Shown here piece by piece: positions 16,396 through 25,794 of a DNA stretch of 64,000 nt. The stretch is from contig CAYWSX010000007.1 in assembly GCA_964461115.1 (NCBI GenBank), positions 32,608 to 96,607 on the forward strand. The letters run 5' to 3'. The notes beneath the pieces are model-generated. The model was not told the origin of the DNA, made no database searches, and saw only the letters and a program-made list of their open reading frames with translations. The stretch comes from RGIG2134 sp964461115. Its GTDB lineage: Bacteria > Cyanobacteriota > Vampirovibrionia > Gastranaerophilales > Gastranaerophilaceae. How positions within the stretch are numbered: the stretch's first letter is position 1; each line of letters starts with the position of its first letter. The translations under genes were made by a program, and so were the position numbers.

Positions 16396-18150
16396 TTAGT
16401 TTCCCAGAGATTTATTTGTGTAATATACGGTAAATAGTTCTGTAAAGTATTGTTCTTCTTGAGATAAAGGTTCTTCGGAACGCAGCATTCTCGTCAAATC
16501 AGTCATTTTGTATTGTTTTAGAGTTGCCCGGTGCTCTTCTTTTAATGTTGAACTGTATTCAGTCAAAAATACATCAACCATTTTGTCGCAAGAAATCATC
16601 ATGAATGCGGCAACGATACTTGGGTCAAAATGCGATCCTGCGCCTTTTTCAAGAACCTCAATGGCTTCGGTGATAGGCATTTTATCACGATAGTGTCTTT
16701 TTGATGTAATAGCGTCAAATACGTCTGCCACAGCGAGAATTCTTCCGCCAAGAGGTATTCTGTCTCCGTTAAGATTCATAAAATAGCCTTGCCCGTTGAA
16801 TTTTTCGTGATGAGAGGCTGCAATATCTGCTACCTGAGCATAATTGTCCGAATAATAAATTTTGCTCAATATTTCGTGCGTAATGTGAGCATGCTGCTGA
16901 ATATGTTCATATTCGTCTGATGTTAGCTTGCCTTCTTTTTGCAGTACTGAGTCACGAATGCCGATTTTTCCTATATCATGGAGTGTTGCAGCGTGCTTAA
17001 TGATTTCGTGTTCTTCTTCCGAGAGTTCCAAAATATCGCAAATAAGCTGTGAGTACATCCTTACACGGCTTGAGTGACCTGAGGTGATTTTGTCTCTGGC
17101 ATCGATAGAAGCTGCAAGTGTGTCGATAAAACTTGCAAACAAAAGCTTTTGATCATCAAGCATTTTTTGCTGGTGGTTGAACAATCTTGTGTTTTCAAGC
17201 GCAATACCTGCACTGGAGCCTAAGGCTATCAGGATATCTTCGTCTGCTTCGGTGAAAATACCGTTTTTTTTGTTCAGAACTTGGAATACTCCTACGATTT
17301 CGTGCTTGATGTTTCTTATAGGCATGCAAAGTATGGTTTTTGTTACATAGCCTGTTTTGAAGTCGATTTCTTTGTTAAATCGCTCATCGTTGTAAGCATC
17401 TTTTATGTTTATTGTGCTTCCCGTGAGTGCAACATGCCCAGCCAGCCCCTTGTTTGCAGGAAATCTGATTTCTTCTGTGCCCATTCCTGTTGCAACTTTT
17501 GACCAAAGTTCATTAGTTCGCTTGTCCAGCATAAAAACAGTGCAGCGCTCAGCGTTCAAAGCCGAACTTGTCTCGTTTGCGATAATAGTCAAAAGCGCGT
17601 CCAGATTGGTTTCCGCTGATACCATTCTTCCGAGTTTTAAAAGGCTGACAAGTGCGGAATTTGAAGCTTCAGCGCTGATTTTTTCAATAGCAACACCTTT
17701 TTTACCTAATTCCTCTTCTGCTTTTTTAAGAACAATTTCACTTTTTTCTTTAATAAAGCTGTTTTCAGCTTCTGTGTGTAGTTTTGATAAAATATTATAT
17801 GTTTCGCTGTAATTTTTTTCGTAAAAACAAATCAAACCCGAAACAAATTTGCAGGTGGAAACTGCGTCTTTGTATTTGGTTTTTTCTGCTAAAAAGCTTG
17901 CTTCTTCCATTTTTTGTATAATTTCATCAAAGCTGCATTCTTTTAATAAATATTTACATAAAGAAGACCAGGACATGCATATTGAAAGCCCTTCTAATAT
18001 ATTCTTGGCAGAATACTCAACCAAAGCTTCGGATAGAAGATTTTTTGCCCCTTCAAAGTCCGACTTGTCTATAAGGCAAATCGCGTCATTGAGTTTTACA
18101 TCTGCCTCTGCTGCTTTTATATCTGCATTTTCTGTTGTAATATTTATCAT
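16396..18150 (-). CDS. GAF-HD-GYP phosphodiesterase-like signalling protein
   Basis: 584 residues. Residues 1-150 are helical (TPR-like), about 185-335 a GAF sensor domain (ALNAERCTVFMLD, FPANKGLAGHVA), about 345-545 an HD-GYP domain. Its catalytic motifs are HSSRVRMYSQ, HDIGKIGIRD near 389, HAHITHEIL, HHEKFNGQGY near 445 and ADVFDAITSKRHYR. HD-GYP enzymes hydrolyse c-di-GMP. The GYP triplet is GYF here, a departure from consensus that may alter GGDEF interaction or activity. No transmembrane segment, so it is cytosolic. Confidence 0.88.
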   Translation of the reverse strand: MINITTENADIKAAEADVKLNDAICLIDKSDFEGAKNLLSEALVEYSAKNILEGLSICMSWSSLCKYLLKECSFDEIIQKMEEASFLAEKTKYKDAVSTCKFVSGLICFYEKNYSETYNILSKLHTEAENSFIKEKSEIVLKKAEEELGKKGVAIEKISAEASNSALVSLLKLGRMVSAETNLDALLTIIANETSSALNAERCTVFMLDKRTNELWSKVATGMGTEEIRFPANKGLAGHVALTGSTINIKDAYNDERFNKEIDFKTGYVTKTILCMPIRNIKHEIVGVFQVLNKKNGIFTEADEDILIALGSSAGIALENTRLFNHQQKMLDDQKLLFASFIDTLAASIDARDKITSGHSSRVRMYSQLICDILELSEEEHEIIKHAATLHDIGKIGIRDSVLQKEGKLTSDEYEHIQQHAHITHEILSKIYYSDNYAQVADIAASHHEKFNGQGYFMNLNGDRIPLGGRILAVADVFDAITSKRHYRDKMPITEAIEVLEKGAGSHFDPSIVAAFMMISCDKMVDVFLTEYSSTLKEEHRATLKQYKMTDLTRMLRSEEPLSQEEQYFTELFTVYYTNKSLGN

Positions 18151-18240
18151 TTTTTAAACCTTAGTAATTATCCGTGTCAAAAACTTATGCTATTATAATA
18201 TAATATTATCTTATATTATGTGAAATGGCAAAGGTTTTGT

Positions 18241-18930
18241 ATGCAAAAAATAAGTATTATTATTCCCGTTTATAACGAAAAGGAAACGTTGACAGAAATC
18301 GTTGAGAAAATACGTCAAACGGACTTCTGCGGATTAGAAAAAGAACTTATCTTTGTTGACGACTGTTCTTTAGACGGTTCGCGCGAGATTTTGAGTCAAT
18401 ATGCCGCTGACAATAAAGTTTTTTATCATCCGAAAAATCTGGGCAAAGGTGCTGCGATTAGAACTGCCCTTGCGCATGCAGAAGGCGATATAATTGTAAT
18501 TCAGGATGCGGATTTAGAGTATGACCCAAAGGATTATGTGAAACTTTTACCTCTCTTGCTCGAAAACAAGGCAGACGTTGTTTACGGTTCGCGATTTTTA
18601 GATAATCAGGCGACAGGTTCGTTTATGTTTACGCATTATCTCGGGAATCGTGTTTTGACGCTGTTTACAAATATACTTTTTAATGTAACTTTGACAGATA
18701 TGGAAACTTGCTATAAAGCTTTTAAGGCCGAATTTATTAAAGATGTGGAAATTGTATCCGACAGATTTGATTTTGAACCGGAAATCACAGCAAAAATCAT
18801 CAAAAAAGGTGCAAGAATTAAAGAGGTTCCGATTTCATATTACGGAAGACTCCACTCCGAAGGTAAAAAGATTACCTGGAAAGATGGACTTCATGCGATA
18901 AAAGCGCTTATCAAGTTTAGATTTAATTAA
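18241..18930 (+). CDS. family 2 glycosyltransferase (dolichol-phosphate-mannosyltransferase type)
   Basis: 229 residues from the ATG at 18241 (AAAGG upstream). GT-A features are IIIPVYNEKETL at residues 5-16, VDDCSLDGS near 40, HPKNLGKGAAIR near 67, and the DxD-like QDADLEY near 92. TDMETCYKAF is typical of the soluble DPM1-like branch. No TM helices. It transfers a sugar to a polyprenyl phosphate or similar acceptor for glycan assembly. Its last four bases overlap the convergent pseudopilin gene. Confidence 0.88.
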   Translation: MQKISIIIPVYNEKETLTEIVEKIRQTDFCGLEKELIFVDDCSLDGSREILSQYAADNKVFYHPKNLGKGAAIRTALAHAEGDIIVIQDADLEYDPKDYVKLLPLLLENKADVVYGSRFLDNQATGSFMFTHYLGNRVLTLFTNILFNVTLTDMETCYKAFKAEFIKDVEIVSDRFDFEPEITAKIIKKGARIKEVPISYYGRLHSEGKKITWKDGLHAIKALIKFRFN

Positions 18931-19706
18931 CCGGGAATTTTGTAATTTCTGTCTTTAAGTATTTCATAGCTGCACATTCTACCTTCGCCTGATTTCTTGC
19001 AATCGGTTTCCGGAACTGTCCAGTATAAACCACCACCGCAACCTTGTGTGCCGAGTGAACCAGAGGGCATTATTTGGTTGAACGCACCGGGATTGTGAGA
19101 TATTGGCGAGGCAGGAGGATATCCTAAGTCGGTGTATTCAACGGAATATATATCTTTGCCGAATGTATTAGGTCCTTTTGCGCCGTTAACATCTATAAAA
19201 ATTGTGTTTGCGTGGCAGTTTGTTATGTGAAATGAGATTATTGTGCCGTCTTCAACTTGAAAAACGAATTGGGTGTCGTTTATAAAATAGTTAGATGGTT
19301 GACCGTTAAGCCACTTAATATTATTGGAAATATCTTCGTATGTGGAATATTGGGGATAAAATTTTAAAAGCGACCAGCGTCCTTGTCCGTTTGTGCTATG
19401 AAACGGTCCTTTTACGACCTTAAAATATTTCTTTATAAGTTCTGGATTGTAATAATAATGGCTGCTTATCCAGTCCCATCCAGCTTCTCCATAAAATCCT
19501 TCATCATTTCTTTCCGCTAGGCTGTTTGCTTGCTTTATTATTGCATAGTTCTTTAAAAATGCGCTCCTAAAAGCGTGTTCTTGGTTTTTTGTTATCAATG
19601 TTGGTATAGTTAATGCTGCAACTATTCCTATAATTGTTAGAGTAATCAGTATTTCTGCCAAAGTAAAAGCATTATGTAGCACTTTTTTGAAGAACTTCTT
19701 TTTCAT
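18927..19706 (-). CDS. type IV pilin-like/pseudopilin protein
   Basis: 259 residues with a prepilin leader (MKKKFFKKVLHN) and AFTLAEILITLTIIGIVAAL helix, Glu at +5, cleavable by PilD-type peptidase. The C-terminal part has FIDVNGAKGPNTFGKDIY, a motif also found in the protein at 26094 (YIDLNGPNKLPNIHGKDVF). Conserved cysteines occur near the end. It is an exported minor pilin or pseudopilin of a type II secretion/type IV pilus system that is not encoded nearby. Confidence 0.85.
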   Translation of the reverse strand: MKKKFFKKVLHNAFTLAEILITLTIIGIVAALTIPTLITKNQEHAFRSAFLKNYAIIKQANSLAERNDEGFYGEAGWDWISSHYYYNPELIKKYFKVVKGPFHSTNGQGRWSLLKFYPQYSTYEDISNNIKWLNGQPSNYFINDTQFVFQVEDGTIISFHITNCHANTIFIDVNGAKGPNTFGKDIYSVEYTDLGYPPASPISHNPGAFNQIMPSGSLGTQGCGGGLYWTVPETDCKKSGEGRMCSYEILKDRNYKIPG

Positions 19707-19801
19707 AAATTATTTTGACCATTTCTAAAAATATAAACTGTTTATTGATTTTACAACATGTCTCTAAAAAAGTGAAGTGTTTATCTGCTAAAGCGCCGAT
19801 A

Positions 19802-19824
19802 ACAATTGTCAAATTTACAATTGT
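19802..19824. promoter_or_regulatory. paired ACAATTGT palindromes upstream of pckA
   Basis: Two copies of the palindrome ACAATTGT (19802-19809 and 19817-19824) lie 15 bp apart, start to start, immediately upstream of the -35 box. This is a plausible operator or activator site for the pckA promoter. Confidence 0.45.
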
Positions 19825-19825
19825 T

Positions 19826-19855
19826 TTGACTAAACTGCATGTTTTATGGTAATAT
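19826..19855 (+). promoter_or_regulatory. promoter of pckA
   Basis: TTGACT (19826-19831), 18-bp spacer, TAATAT (19850-19855) with a TGG just before the -10. The ATG of pckA is 54 bp downstream of the -10. Confidence 0.7.
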
Positions 19856-19909
19856 CAGCATGTGTACCTACACGCAGAATGTGCACTTTACACAAAAAAG
19901 GAGATTAAT

Positions 19910-21571
19910 ATGTCAACAATTGAGTATTTTACTAACTCAGAAGAATTGAAAACAATCATGTCACCTGCCCGTGCTACTCTTACAGCACCTTTTTTCGGCA
20001 ACAACGTTGAAGAAGTTAGATCTGTATCAGAAGCATACAAATTGGCTAAAAATAGCTCAGGGACAATTGAATTGACAGGAATGCCTGTTTATAAGCCTGA
20101 AAAAATGGGCTTACCTCAAGGTGCTAACCAATTATTATTCAACGACGGTACGGTTGTAGGGCGTTGCTCTGCTGCAAGAAAAATCGTTGGCGAACCCGGA
20201 TGCGATATGGGCTATTTATTGCCTATCATCCGTGAAGCGGTTTACGGTACACGCGACAAACTAATGTATAAAACAGAAGTTGTTGTTGGGCTTGAACAAG
20301 ACTTTATGATTAAAGCTCATTTAATGATTCCTGAAGGCTTTGAGAATGTTATGTATTCTTGGATGTTGAACTTCCAATACATTAACGAAGTTTATTCTCA
20401 AATGTACTCTGAATCCAGAGAATTGCCTGAAGGCGATATCTTTGTATTCTCTGATCCTGATTGGACTCACCCTGATTTCCCTTACGGTTTAACATTCTTT
20501 GATCCTAAGCATAACTGTGCGGCTATTTTGGGTATGAGATACTTCGGCGAACACAAAAAAGGCACATTGACACTCGCTTGGGGTGCTGCTGCTCGTAACG
20601 GTTACGCTTCTTGCCACGGCGGTATGAAACGTTACAACCTTGATGGCGGAAAATCTTTCCAAGTTGCAGTATTCGGTCTTTCAGGTTCGGGTAAATCAAC
20701 AATTACACACGCAAAACACAATGATAAATATGATATCACCGTTCTTCACGATGATGCATATGTAATCAATGTTCATGACAAATATACAATCGCTCTTGAG
20801 CCTGCATATTTTGACAAAACTCAAGATTACCCTATGGGCTGTGATGACAACAAATACATTTTGACTCAGCAAAACAACGGTGCTATTCAATGTGCAGACG
20901 GCAAAACATATGCTATTACCGAAGACTTGAGAAACGGTAACGGACGTGCTGTTAAGTCTAAACTTTGGTCTCCAAACCGTGTAGACAGAATTGATGAGCC
21001 GATTAACGCTATTTTCTGGTTGATGAAAGACCCTACAATTCCTCCTGTATTGAAATTATCAGGCGCGTCTTTGGGTTCTGCAATGGGTGCTACTCTTGCA
21101 ACAAAACGTTCATCTGCGGAAAGACTTGCAGCGGGTGTTGACCCTAACGCTCTTGTAGTTGAGCCTTATGCTAACCCGTTCAGAGTTTATCCTCTTGAAA
21201 TGGATTACACAAGATTCAAACAGTTAATTCAAGACGGCGTTGATTGCTACATTTTGAATACGGGCGACTTCATGGGAGCAAAAGTTCAGCCTAAACACAC
21301 TTTAGGCATTATTGAGTCTATCGTTGAAGGGTCTGCTAAGTTCCGTCAATGGGAAAACTTCTCAGATATTCAAATTATGGATATTGAAGGTTTTGACGCT
21401 TCGTTCAAAGATTCTGAGTATGCGCAGCAATTCGTTGCTCGTATGCAGGACAGAATCGAGTTTGTTAAATCAAGAGAAACTGAAAAAGCAGGTCTCGACA
21501 AACTTCCTGCTGACGCTCTTGAAGCGCTCGAAAAAGTTATCAACGAAGCAAAAGTTATTGCTTCAGTTTAA
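19910..21571 (+). CDS. pckA: phosphoenolpyruvate carboxykinase (ATP)
   Basis: 553 residues. It has the PEPCK P-loop FGLSGSGKSTITHAKH near residue 255, in which the usual GTGKTT is GSGKST. The metal/oxaloacetate region LHDDAYVIN follows near 280 and ALEPAYFDKT after it; RNGNGRAVKSK occurs near 345. It interconverts oxaloacetate + ATP and PEP + CO2 + ADP, in gluconeogenesis or, in anaerobes, PEP carboxylation during fermentation to succinate. The start at 19910 follows AAAAGGAG; the upstream ATG at 19862 overlaps the promoter region. Codon choice is more biased (TTC, GGC, GCT) than in neighbours, suggesting high expression. Confidence 0.88.
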   Translation: MSTIEYFTNSEELKTIMSPARATLTAPFFGNNVEEVRSVSEAYKLAKNSSGTIELTGMPVYKPEKMGLPQGANQLLFNDGTVVGRCSAARKIVGEPGCDMGYLLPIIREAVYGTRDKLMYKTEVVVGLEQDFMIKAHLMIPEGFENVMYSWMLNFQYINEVYSQMYSESRELPEGDIFVFSDPDWTHPDFPYGLTFFDPKHNCAAILGMRYFGEHKKGTLTLAWGAAARNGYASCHGGMKRYNLDGGKSFQVAVFGLSGSGKSTITHAKHNDKYDITVLHDDAYVINVHDKYTIALEPAYFDKTQDYPMGCDDNKYILTQQNNGAIQCADGKTYAITEDLRNGNGRAVKSKLWSPNRVDRIDEPINAIFWLMKDPTIPPVLKLSGASLGSAMGATLATKRSSAERLAAGVDPNALVVEPYANPFRVYPLEMDYTRFKQLIQDGVDCYILNTGDFMGAKVQPKHTLGIIESIVEGSAKFRQWENFSDIQIMDIEGFDASFKDSEYAQQFVARMQDRIEFVKSRETEKAGLDKLPADALEALEKVINEAKVIASV

Positions 21572-21587
21572 TAACTGTCTAAAAATT

Positions 21588-21622
21588 AAAACGCCCGCTG
21601 GCATAGTCAGCGGGCGTTTTTT
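21588..21622 (+). terminator. terminator of pckA
   Basis: AAAACGCCCGCTG / CAGCGGGCGTTTT stem, seven-base loop, followed by T6. A very strong GC-rich hairpin. Confidence 0.93.
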
Positions 21623-21682
21623 GTGAATTATTACAAATTTTAAACAATCAGCCCGCCTAAAACTTAATGCTAAAATATTGGT

Positions 21683-23746
21683 ATGGCAAAAGTATTGTTT
21701 ATCGCGGAAGACGAGAAAAAGATTGATATAGTTTGTGAGGCTCTTCGCAAAAACGCACTAGAGGTCTCAACTGCAAGCACAGAAGAGGAAATTTTTTCAA
21801 AAATCCGAGAATTTTTCCCTGACTTAATTTTACTTGATGTTTCGCTGAAAAATACTGATATAACTATACTTGCTAAGAAAATTAAAATAAATACTCAAAC
21901 CGATAATATAATTTTCTCTCTTTTGGTGCCTCAGGATTGTGATAATCAAGAGCTCTTAAAAACAGCGTCCTCGTATGTTTCAGAGCCTATAAACGAAAAA
22001 ATTCTCCTCTCAACGATTATGTCCAGTATAAGAATGAAAAATTCACTTGATGTATTGGCAAAAAATAATGCAGATTTGGCAAAAAGCTTGTACCAGCTTG
22101 ATGTTTTGTACAATACAAGCACCCAATTTTCGGGTTCGCTCGACAAAGAGCATTTAGTTGACATAATGCTCGAGGGACTTGATAAAAGCTTGAGTTTCAA
22201 TCTTTCGTATACTCTTTTGTTCAATAACGATAATGATATAAAGCTCATTATAAACTCTTTACACCCGTTGTCGGAGCGTTTTGAGCAAGCGGTAAAACTT
22301 CGTGCCATGATTTCGTACAAATCTCTTTTCGATAAAAAGCAGATGCCATATGTAATAAATCCTGATTTTATCGAGCTTGAGCGTCGCATAAAACATCCTT
22401 ATATCGAATACGACCTGCCTGTGTTGAATTATGACAGCATGTTTGCACCTATTACGGTTGGGGAAAAGTTTTTTGGAGTGATTGAGGTTTTTCGGGAAGA
22501 AGATTTCAAAAGCGAGGATGCAACTTGTTTCCAAACTCTTTCAAAGCAAGTTTCAATACCATTGGAGACGGCTGTTTTGTATGAGGAAATCAAGCAAACA
22601 AACGCAAAATTGGAAAATCTCGAACGTATGAAGTCGGAATTTATCTCAATTGTTTCTCATGAACTGCGAACTCCGCTGACGGCAATTAAAAACTCTTTAA
22701 GTATATTACAGAGCGGCTCGGCGGGGGAAAGAACGCCTGTTATGGATAAGTTTTTGGGGCTTGCCGAAAGGAATGTTTTACGTCTTAAGGGGATTATTAA
22801 TGATCTTCTGGATCTGTCAAAAATCGAAGCCGGCAAAATGAAATTCAGCTTTGAAACGGCAAGTATTTTAACTCCTATTGAGGCGGTGAAAAATACTCTT
22901 GAAAACTTGATTAAAGAAAAAAATATTCATTTTTTTGTCAATGCGGAGCCTGATTTGCCGAAGGTATTTATCGACCCGCTCAGAATTGAGCAGGTAGTTA
23001 CGAATTTGCTCTCGAATGCGATAAAATTCACGCCTGAGGAGGGCGAAATTGCTGTTGACGTTAAACTAAAAAAAGGTTCTGAAACAGAGCAAGATTTGGA
23101 CGAAAATCGAAGCTATATTGTGGTTTCGGTTAGGGATTCGGGGATAGGTATCGAAGAAGAGAATCTCTCCAAGGTTTTTGATAAATTCCAACAGATAGAA
23201 AGCTCGCTTTCGCGTAAAATCGGAGGTACAGGGCTCGGGCTGCCGATTGCAAAACAGCTTGTTGATAATCATAAAGGTTCAATTTGGGTTGAAAGTGTTG
23301 TGAACAAAGGTTCTGTATTTTCTTTTGCAATTCCTGTTTTTAATGAAAATGAAGTCTTTGAAATAGATTTGGAAAAGCAAATTGCAGCCGCAAAAACAAG
23401 TAACTATCAGATTGGCGTGATAAAAATTAAAGAAACTGAGCGAGGACAAAACTCATTTTTAGAAGATATTTTACTTGATGAAATTAATTTAGTCCGCAAA
23501 TCTGCTAATGTTAAAGAATACCGCTACAAAGAAGATGGTGCCGAGGTTCTTTGTATAACCGTAATGCAAATGGACAGGTTCGCGTTGAACTTTGTCGGAA
23601 AGAAAATCGATGGTTTTGTAAATTCGGGGACAAAGTACCAAAAATGTGCTATATTGTTCTCAACGGCCTTATATCCGGATGATTCGGATTCGGCAAAAGA
23701 AATAATCGAAAAATTAGACAAAAATGCGGTGGAAGTTAAGTTTTAG
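21683..23746 (+). CDS. hybrid sensor histidine kinase (receiver-GAF-HisKA-HATPase)
   Basis: 687 residues without TM helices. Residues 1-115 form a receiver-like domain (FIAEDEKKIDIV, Asp in LILLDVS near 52). About 150-300 is a GAF-like sensor. The HisKA box is FISIVSHELRTPLT with phospho-His near 326. The HATPase has VVTNLLSNAIKFTP, VRDSGIGIEEE and GGTGLGLPIAKQL. A 130-residue tail follows the kinase and is unrecognised. The order receiver-first resembles cyanobacterial hybrid kinases. It heads a four-gene operon with a response regulator seven bases after it. Confidence 0.92.
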   Translation: MAKVLFIAEDEKKIDIVCEALRKNALEVSTASTEEEIFSKIREFFPDLILLDVSLKNTDITILAKKIKINTQTDNIIFSLLVPQDCDNQELLKTASSYVSEPINEKILLSTIMSSIRMKNSLDVLAKNNADLAKSLYQLDVLYNTSTQFSGSLDKEHLVDIMLEGLDKSLSFNLSYTLLFNNDNDIKLIINSLHPLSERFEQAVKLRAMISYKSLFDKKQMPYVINPDFIELERRIKHPYIEYDLPVLNYDSMFAPITVGEKFFGVIEVFREEDFKSEDATCFQTLSKQVSIPLETAVLYEEIKQTNAKLENLERMKSEFISIVSHELRTPLTAIKNSLSILQSGSAGERTPVMDKFLGLAERNVLRLKGIINDLLDLSKIEAGKMKFSFETASILTPIEAVKNTLENLIKEKNIHFFVNAEPDLPKVFIDPLRIEQVVTNLLSNAIKFTPEEGEIAVDVKLKKGSETEQDLDENRSYIVVSVRDSGIGIEEENLSKVFDKFQQIESSLSRKIGGTGLGLPIAKQLVDNHKGSIWVESVVNKGSVFSFAIPVFNENEVFEIDLEKQIAAAKTSNYQIGVIKIKETERGQNSFLEDILLDEINLVRKSANVKEYRYKEDGAEVLCITVMQMDRFALNFVGKKIDGFVNSGTKYQKCAILFSTALYPDDSDSAKEIIEKLDKNAVEVKF

Positions 23747-23755
23747 GGGAATGTG

Positions 23756-24127
23756 ATGCCGGAAAATAAGAAGATATTAATAGTAGATGATGAGCAAGAT
23801 ATAGTTGAAACTTTAAAATTTATTCTTGAAGCGCAGGGGTATAGCTGTTTTTGCGCTTATAACGGGGAAGATGGTTTGAATCTTGCTAAAGAAATTATAC
23901 CGGATTTGATAATTCTTGATGTTATGATGCCAAAAATCAATGGGTATAAGATTTCCAGACTTTTAAAATATGACAATAAGTATAAAAATATCCCGATTAT
24001 TATGGTAACGGCTCGTTCGCAGGAGCAGGATAAGCTTATCGGTGAAGAAACAGGCGCAAACGAATATATCTCTAAGCCCTTTGAGTTGGATGAGATTTTG
24101 GCTGCGGTAAAGAAGTACTTGGATTAA
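23756..24127 (+). CDS. single-domain response regulator
   Basis: 123 residues, a complete receiver and nothing else: IVDDEQD at 8-14, ILDVMMPKINGYK with the phosphoacceptor Asp near 53, MVTA near 82, KPF near 104. It likely receives phosphate from the upstream kinase and acts by protein contact, as PilG/PilH or CheY types do. The ATG at 23756 is preferred to the GTG one codon earlier because of AGGGGA spacing. The next gene is a PilB-like protein, a likely partner. Confidence 0.92.
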   Translation: MPENKKILIVDDEQDIVETLKFILEAQGYSCFCAYNGEDGLNLAKEIIPDLIILDVMMPKINGYKISRLLKYDNKYKNIPIIMVTARSQEQDKLIGEETGANEYISKPFELDEILAAVKKYLD

Positions 24128-24139
24128 TTCGGAGTTTAA

Positions 24140-25516
24140 ATGGAGTCTTTAAGCAACAAAACGCTGGAAAAGCTTAAATACGACCTCGTAAGAGATAATA
24201 TCGTATCGTATGATATGATTGAAAAAGCTGAGGAACTTGCAGCCGTTCAGAATATCAATCTCGGGCAGGTGCTTATTAATCTTGGCATGATAAAAGAAGA
24301 CGAACTTTTAAAATTTCTGGAGTCCAAGCTTCATATCCCTTGCGTAAATCTTGATGATTATTCGCTCGATACCAAATGCTTGGAGCTTATAAGTTTTAAT
24401 GATGCAAAAAAATATAAAATCATTCCGCTTTTCAGGATTGAAAATGTCCTAACAGTTGCTATGGCTGACCCTTTGGACTTATTTGCAATAGAAAAAATCC
24501 TTGAAAAGATTGACTTGGAAATTGAACCTGTTATTTCGTCTGAAAATTCAGTTTTGAAAAAAATTGAGGAATATTACAAGACGGAACACACTGTCGGGCA
24601 GATTTATACGGATGAGTCACAGCCGAAATTTGACTGGCGCGACGAAATCCATAACGAAAATCTTTCGGAAGAGCATATACAAAAGATTATTCGATCTATT
24701 TTGAAGCAGGCGATTTTAGAGAATGTGCACGAGCTGTTTTTTGAGCATGGTGCGAGCGGTTTGGGCGTAAACTTTAAACAGAACAGTGAAATTATTCAAA
24801 AAGGTTTTGTACCTGATTTGCTGGTGTCGCCGTTTATTATGAGGCTTAAATTCTTGTCCAATCTTGATCCTCAGGTTTCTGAAATCCCCCAGCTTGGTAA
24901 ACTGTCGTTTAAAGTTGATGATTTGTCTCTGATTGCGAGTGTTTCTGCATTTCCGATTATTCAGGGTGAAAGAATTGCTATAAAAATCTATAAACCGCCT
25001 CAAGCGCTTGCGGAACATCTGGATTCGCAAAAAAGGTCGCTTCTGAAAGAGGCATTTAATACGCCGGGAATTGTCCTTGTAGGCGGCTCAAACTTGAGCG
25101 GCAAAACGCACTTTATTTATTCGCTTTTGTCCGAAATCGGTGATAGTGCGAAAAACGTTATGACTATTGAGTCTTTGACGAAATACGACCTGACAAATGT
25201 GAACCAGTGTGAGTTGAATGAAAATATCGGATTTAACCTTGATAAAGCGATGAGATTTATTGAGTTTCAGGCGCCGGACGTGATTTACTTTGAAGGAATT
25301 GCGACAAAAGAAGGCTTAGATTACTTTTCCAGCCTTGTTTTCAAGGATAAGGTTTTGATTACCGAGTTTCTTGCGAATAATTTTGATGATTTGCGCAAAA
25401 AACTTTCATATCCGGATTTCGCCATGTTTAAATCACTTTTAAGCTGTTTGGTGTTTATGCACGGCAAAAACAGCATTGAAATTTTTGATAAAGAAGCATT
25501 AGAAAAATATTTATAA
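24140..25516 (+). CDS. degenerate PilB/GspE-like protein
   Basis: 458 residues. The N-terminal 145 match the MshEN/GspE-N domain (GQVLINLGMIKEDELLKFLE, VNLDDYSLDTKCLELI, AMADPLDLFAIEKI). The ATPase half is shortened and eroded. The Walker A position reads GGSNLSGKTHF near 315 (usual GPTGSGKTTT), and the Walker B region is QAPDVIYFEGIAT near 375 (usual DPDIILVGEIRD). The zinc-binding cysteines of PilB are missing. MshEN binds c-di-GMP in known cases. It may be a regulatory relative of the pilus motor rather than a motor. Thirteen bases separate it from the response regulator. Confidence 0.75.
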   Translation: MESLSNKTLEKLKYDLVRDNIVSYDMIEKAEELAAVQNINLGQVLINLGMIKEDELLKFLESKLHIPCVNLDDYSLDTKCLELISFNDAKKYKIIPLFRIENVLTVAMADPLDLFAIEKILEKIDLEIEPVISSENSVLKKIEEYYKTEHTVGQIYTDESQPKFDWRDEIHNENLSEEHIQKIIRSILKQAILENVHELFFEHGASGLGVNFKQNSEIIQKGFVPDLLVSPFIMRLKFLSNLDPQVSEIPQLGKLSFKVDDLSLIASVSAFPIIQGERIAIKIYKPPQALAEHLDSQKRSLLKEAFNTPGIVLVGGSNLSGKTHFIYSLLSEIGDSAKNVMTIESLTKYDLTNVNQCELNENIGFNLDKAMRFIEFQAPDVIYFEGIATKEGLDYFSSLVFKDKVLITEFLANNFDDLRKKLSYPDFAMFKSLLSCLVFMHGKNSIEIFDKEALEKYL

Positions 25517-25531
25517 GTAAAGGAGCATATT

Positions 25532-25792
25532 ATGACACAACCGTTTCAGCAGCCTCAGCAGCAAATAAAAATCAGAACATCAATAATTGTATTTTTAAAA
25601 GGTACAGCCGCACCGCTTGTTCTTTATGTGGATCAGCCGAATGAGCTTTATGATGAGCTTGTTTCCTGCTTAAAAATGCCTGCAACAAATAAAATTATTG
25701 AAAAAGACACACAAGGCCCGATTAAAAAAGTTGCATTCATGTCTTCGCAGATTGCCGGTGTTGGAATGCAGGACGAGCAATACTTGCAGTAG
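25532..25792 (+). CDS. small conserved-type protein of unknown function
   Basis: 86 residues, AAGGAG before the ATG. It starts with a Gln/Pro-rich stretch (TQPFQQPQQQ) and continues as IKIRTSIIVFLKGTAAPLVLYV, ending IAGVGMQDEQYLQ. No TM is convincing. It is the last gene of the kinase/regulator/PilB-like operon. No family is recognised; the pattern of short beta strands suggests a small single domain. Confidence 0.6.
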   Translation: MTQPFQQPQQQIKIRTSIIVFLKGTAAPLVLYVDQPNELYDELVSCLKMPATNKIIEKDTQGPIKKVAFMSSQIAGVGMQDEQYLQ

Positions 25793-25794
25793 CA

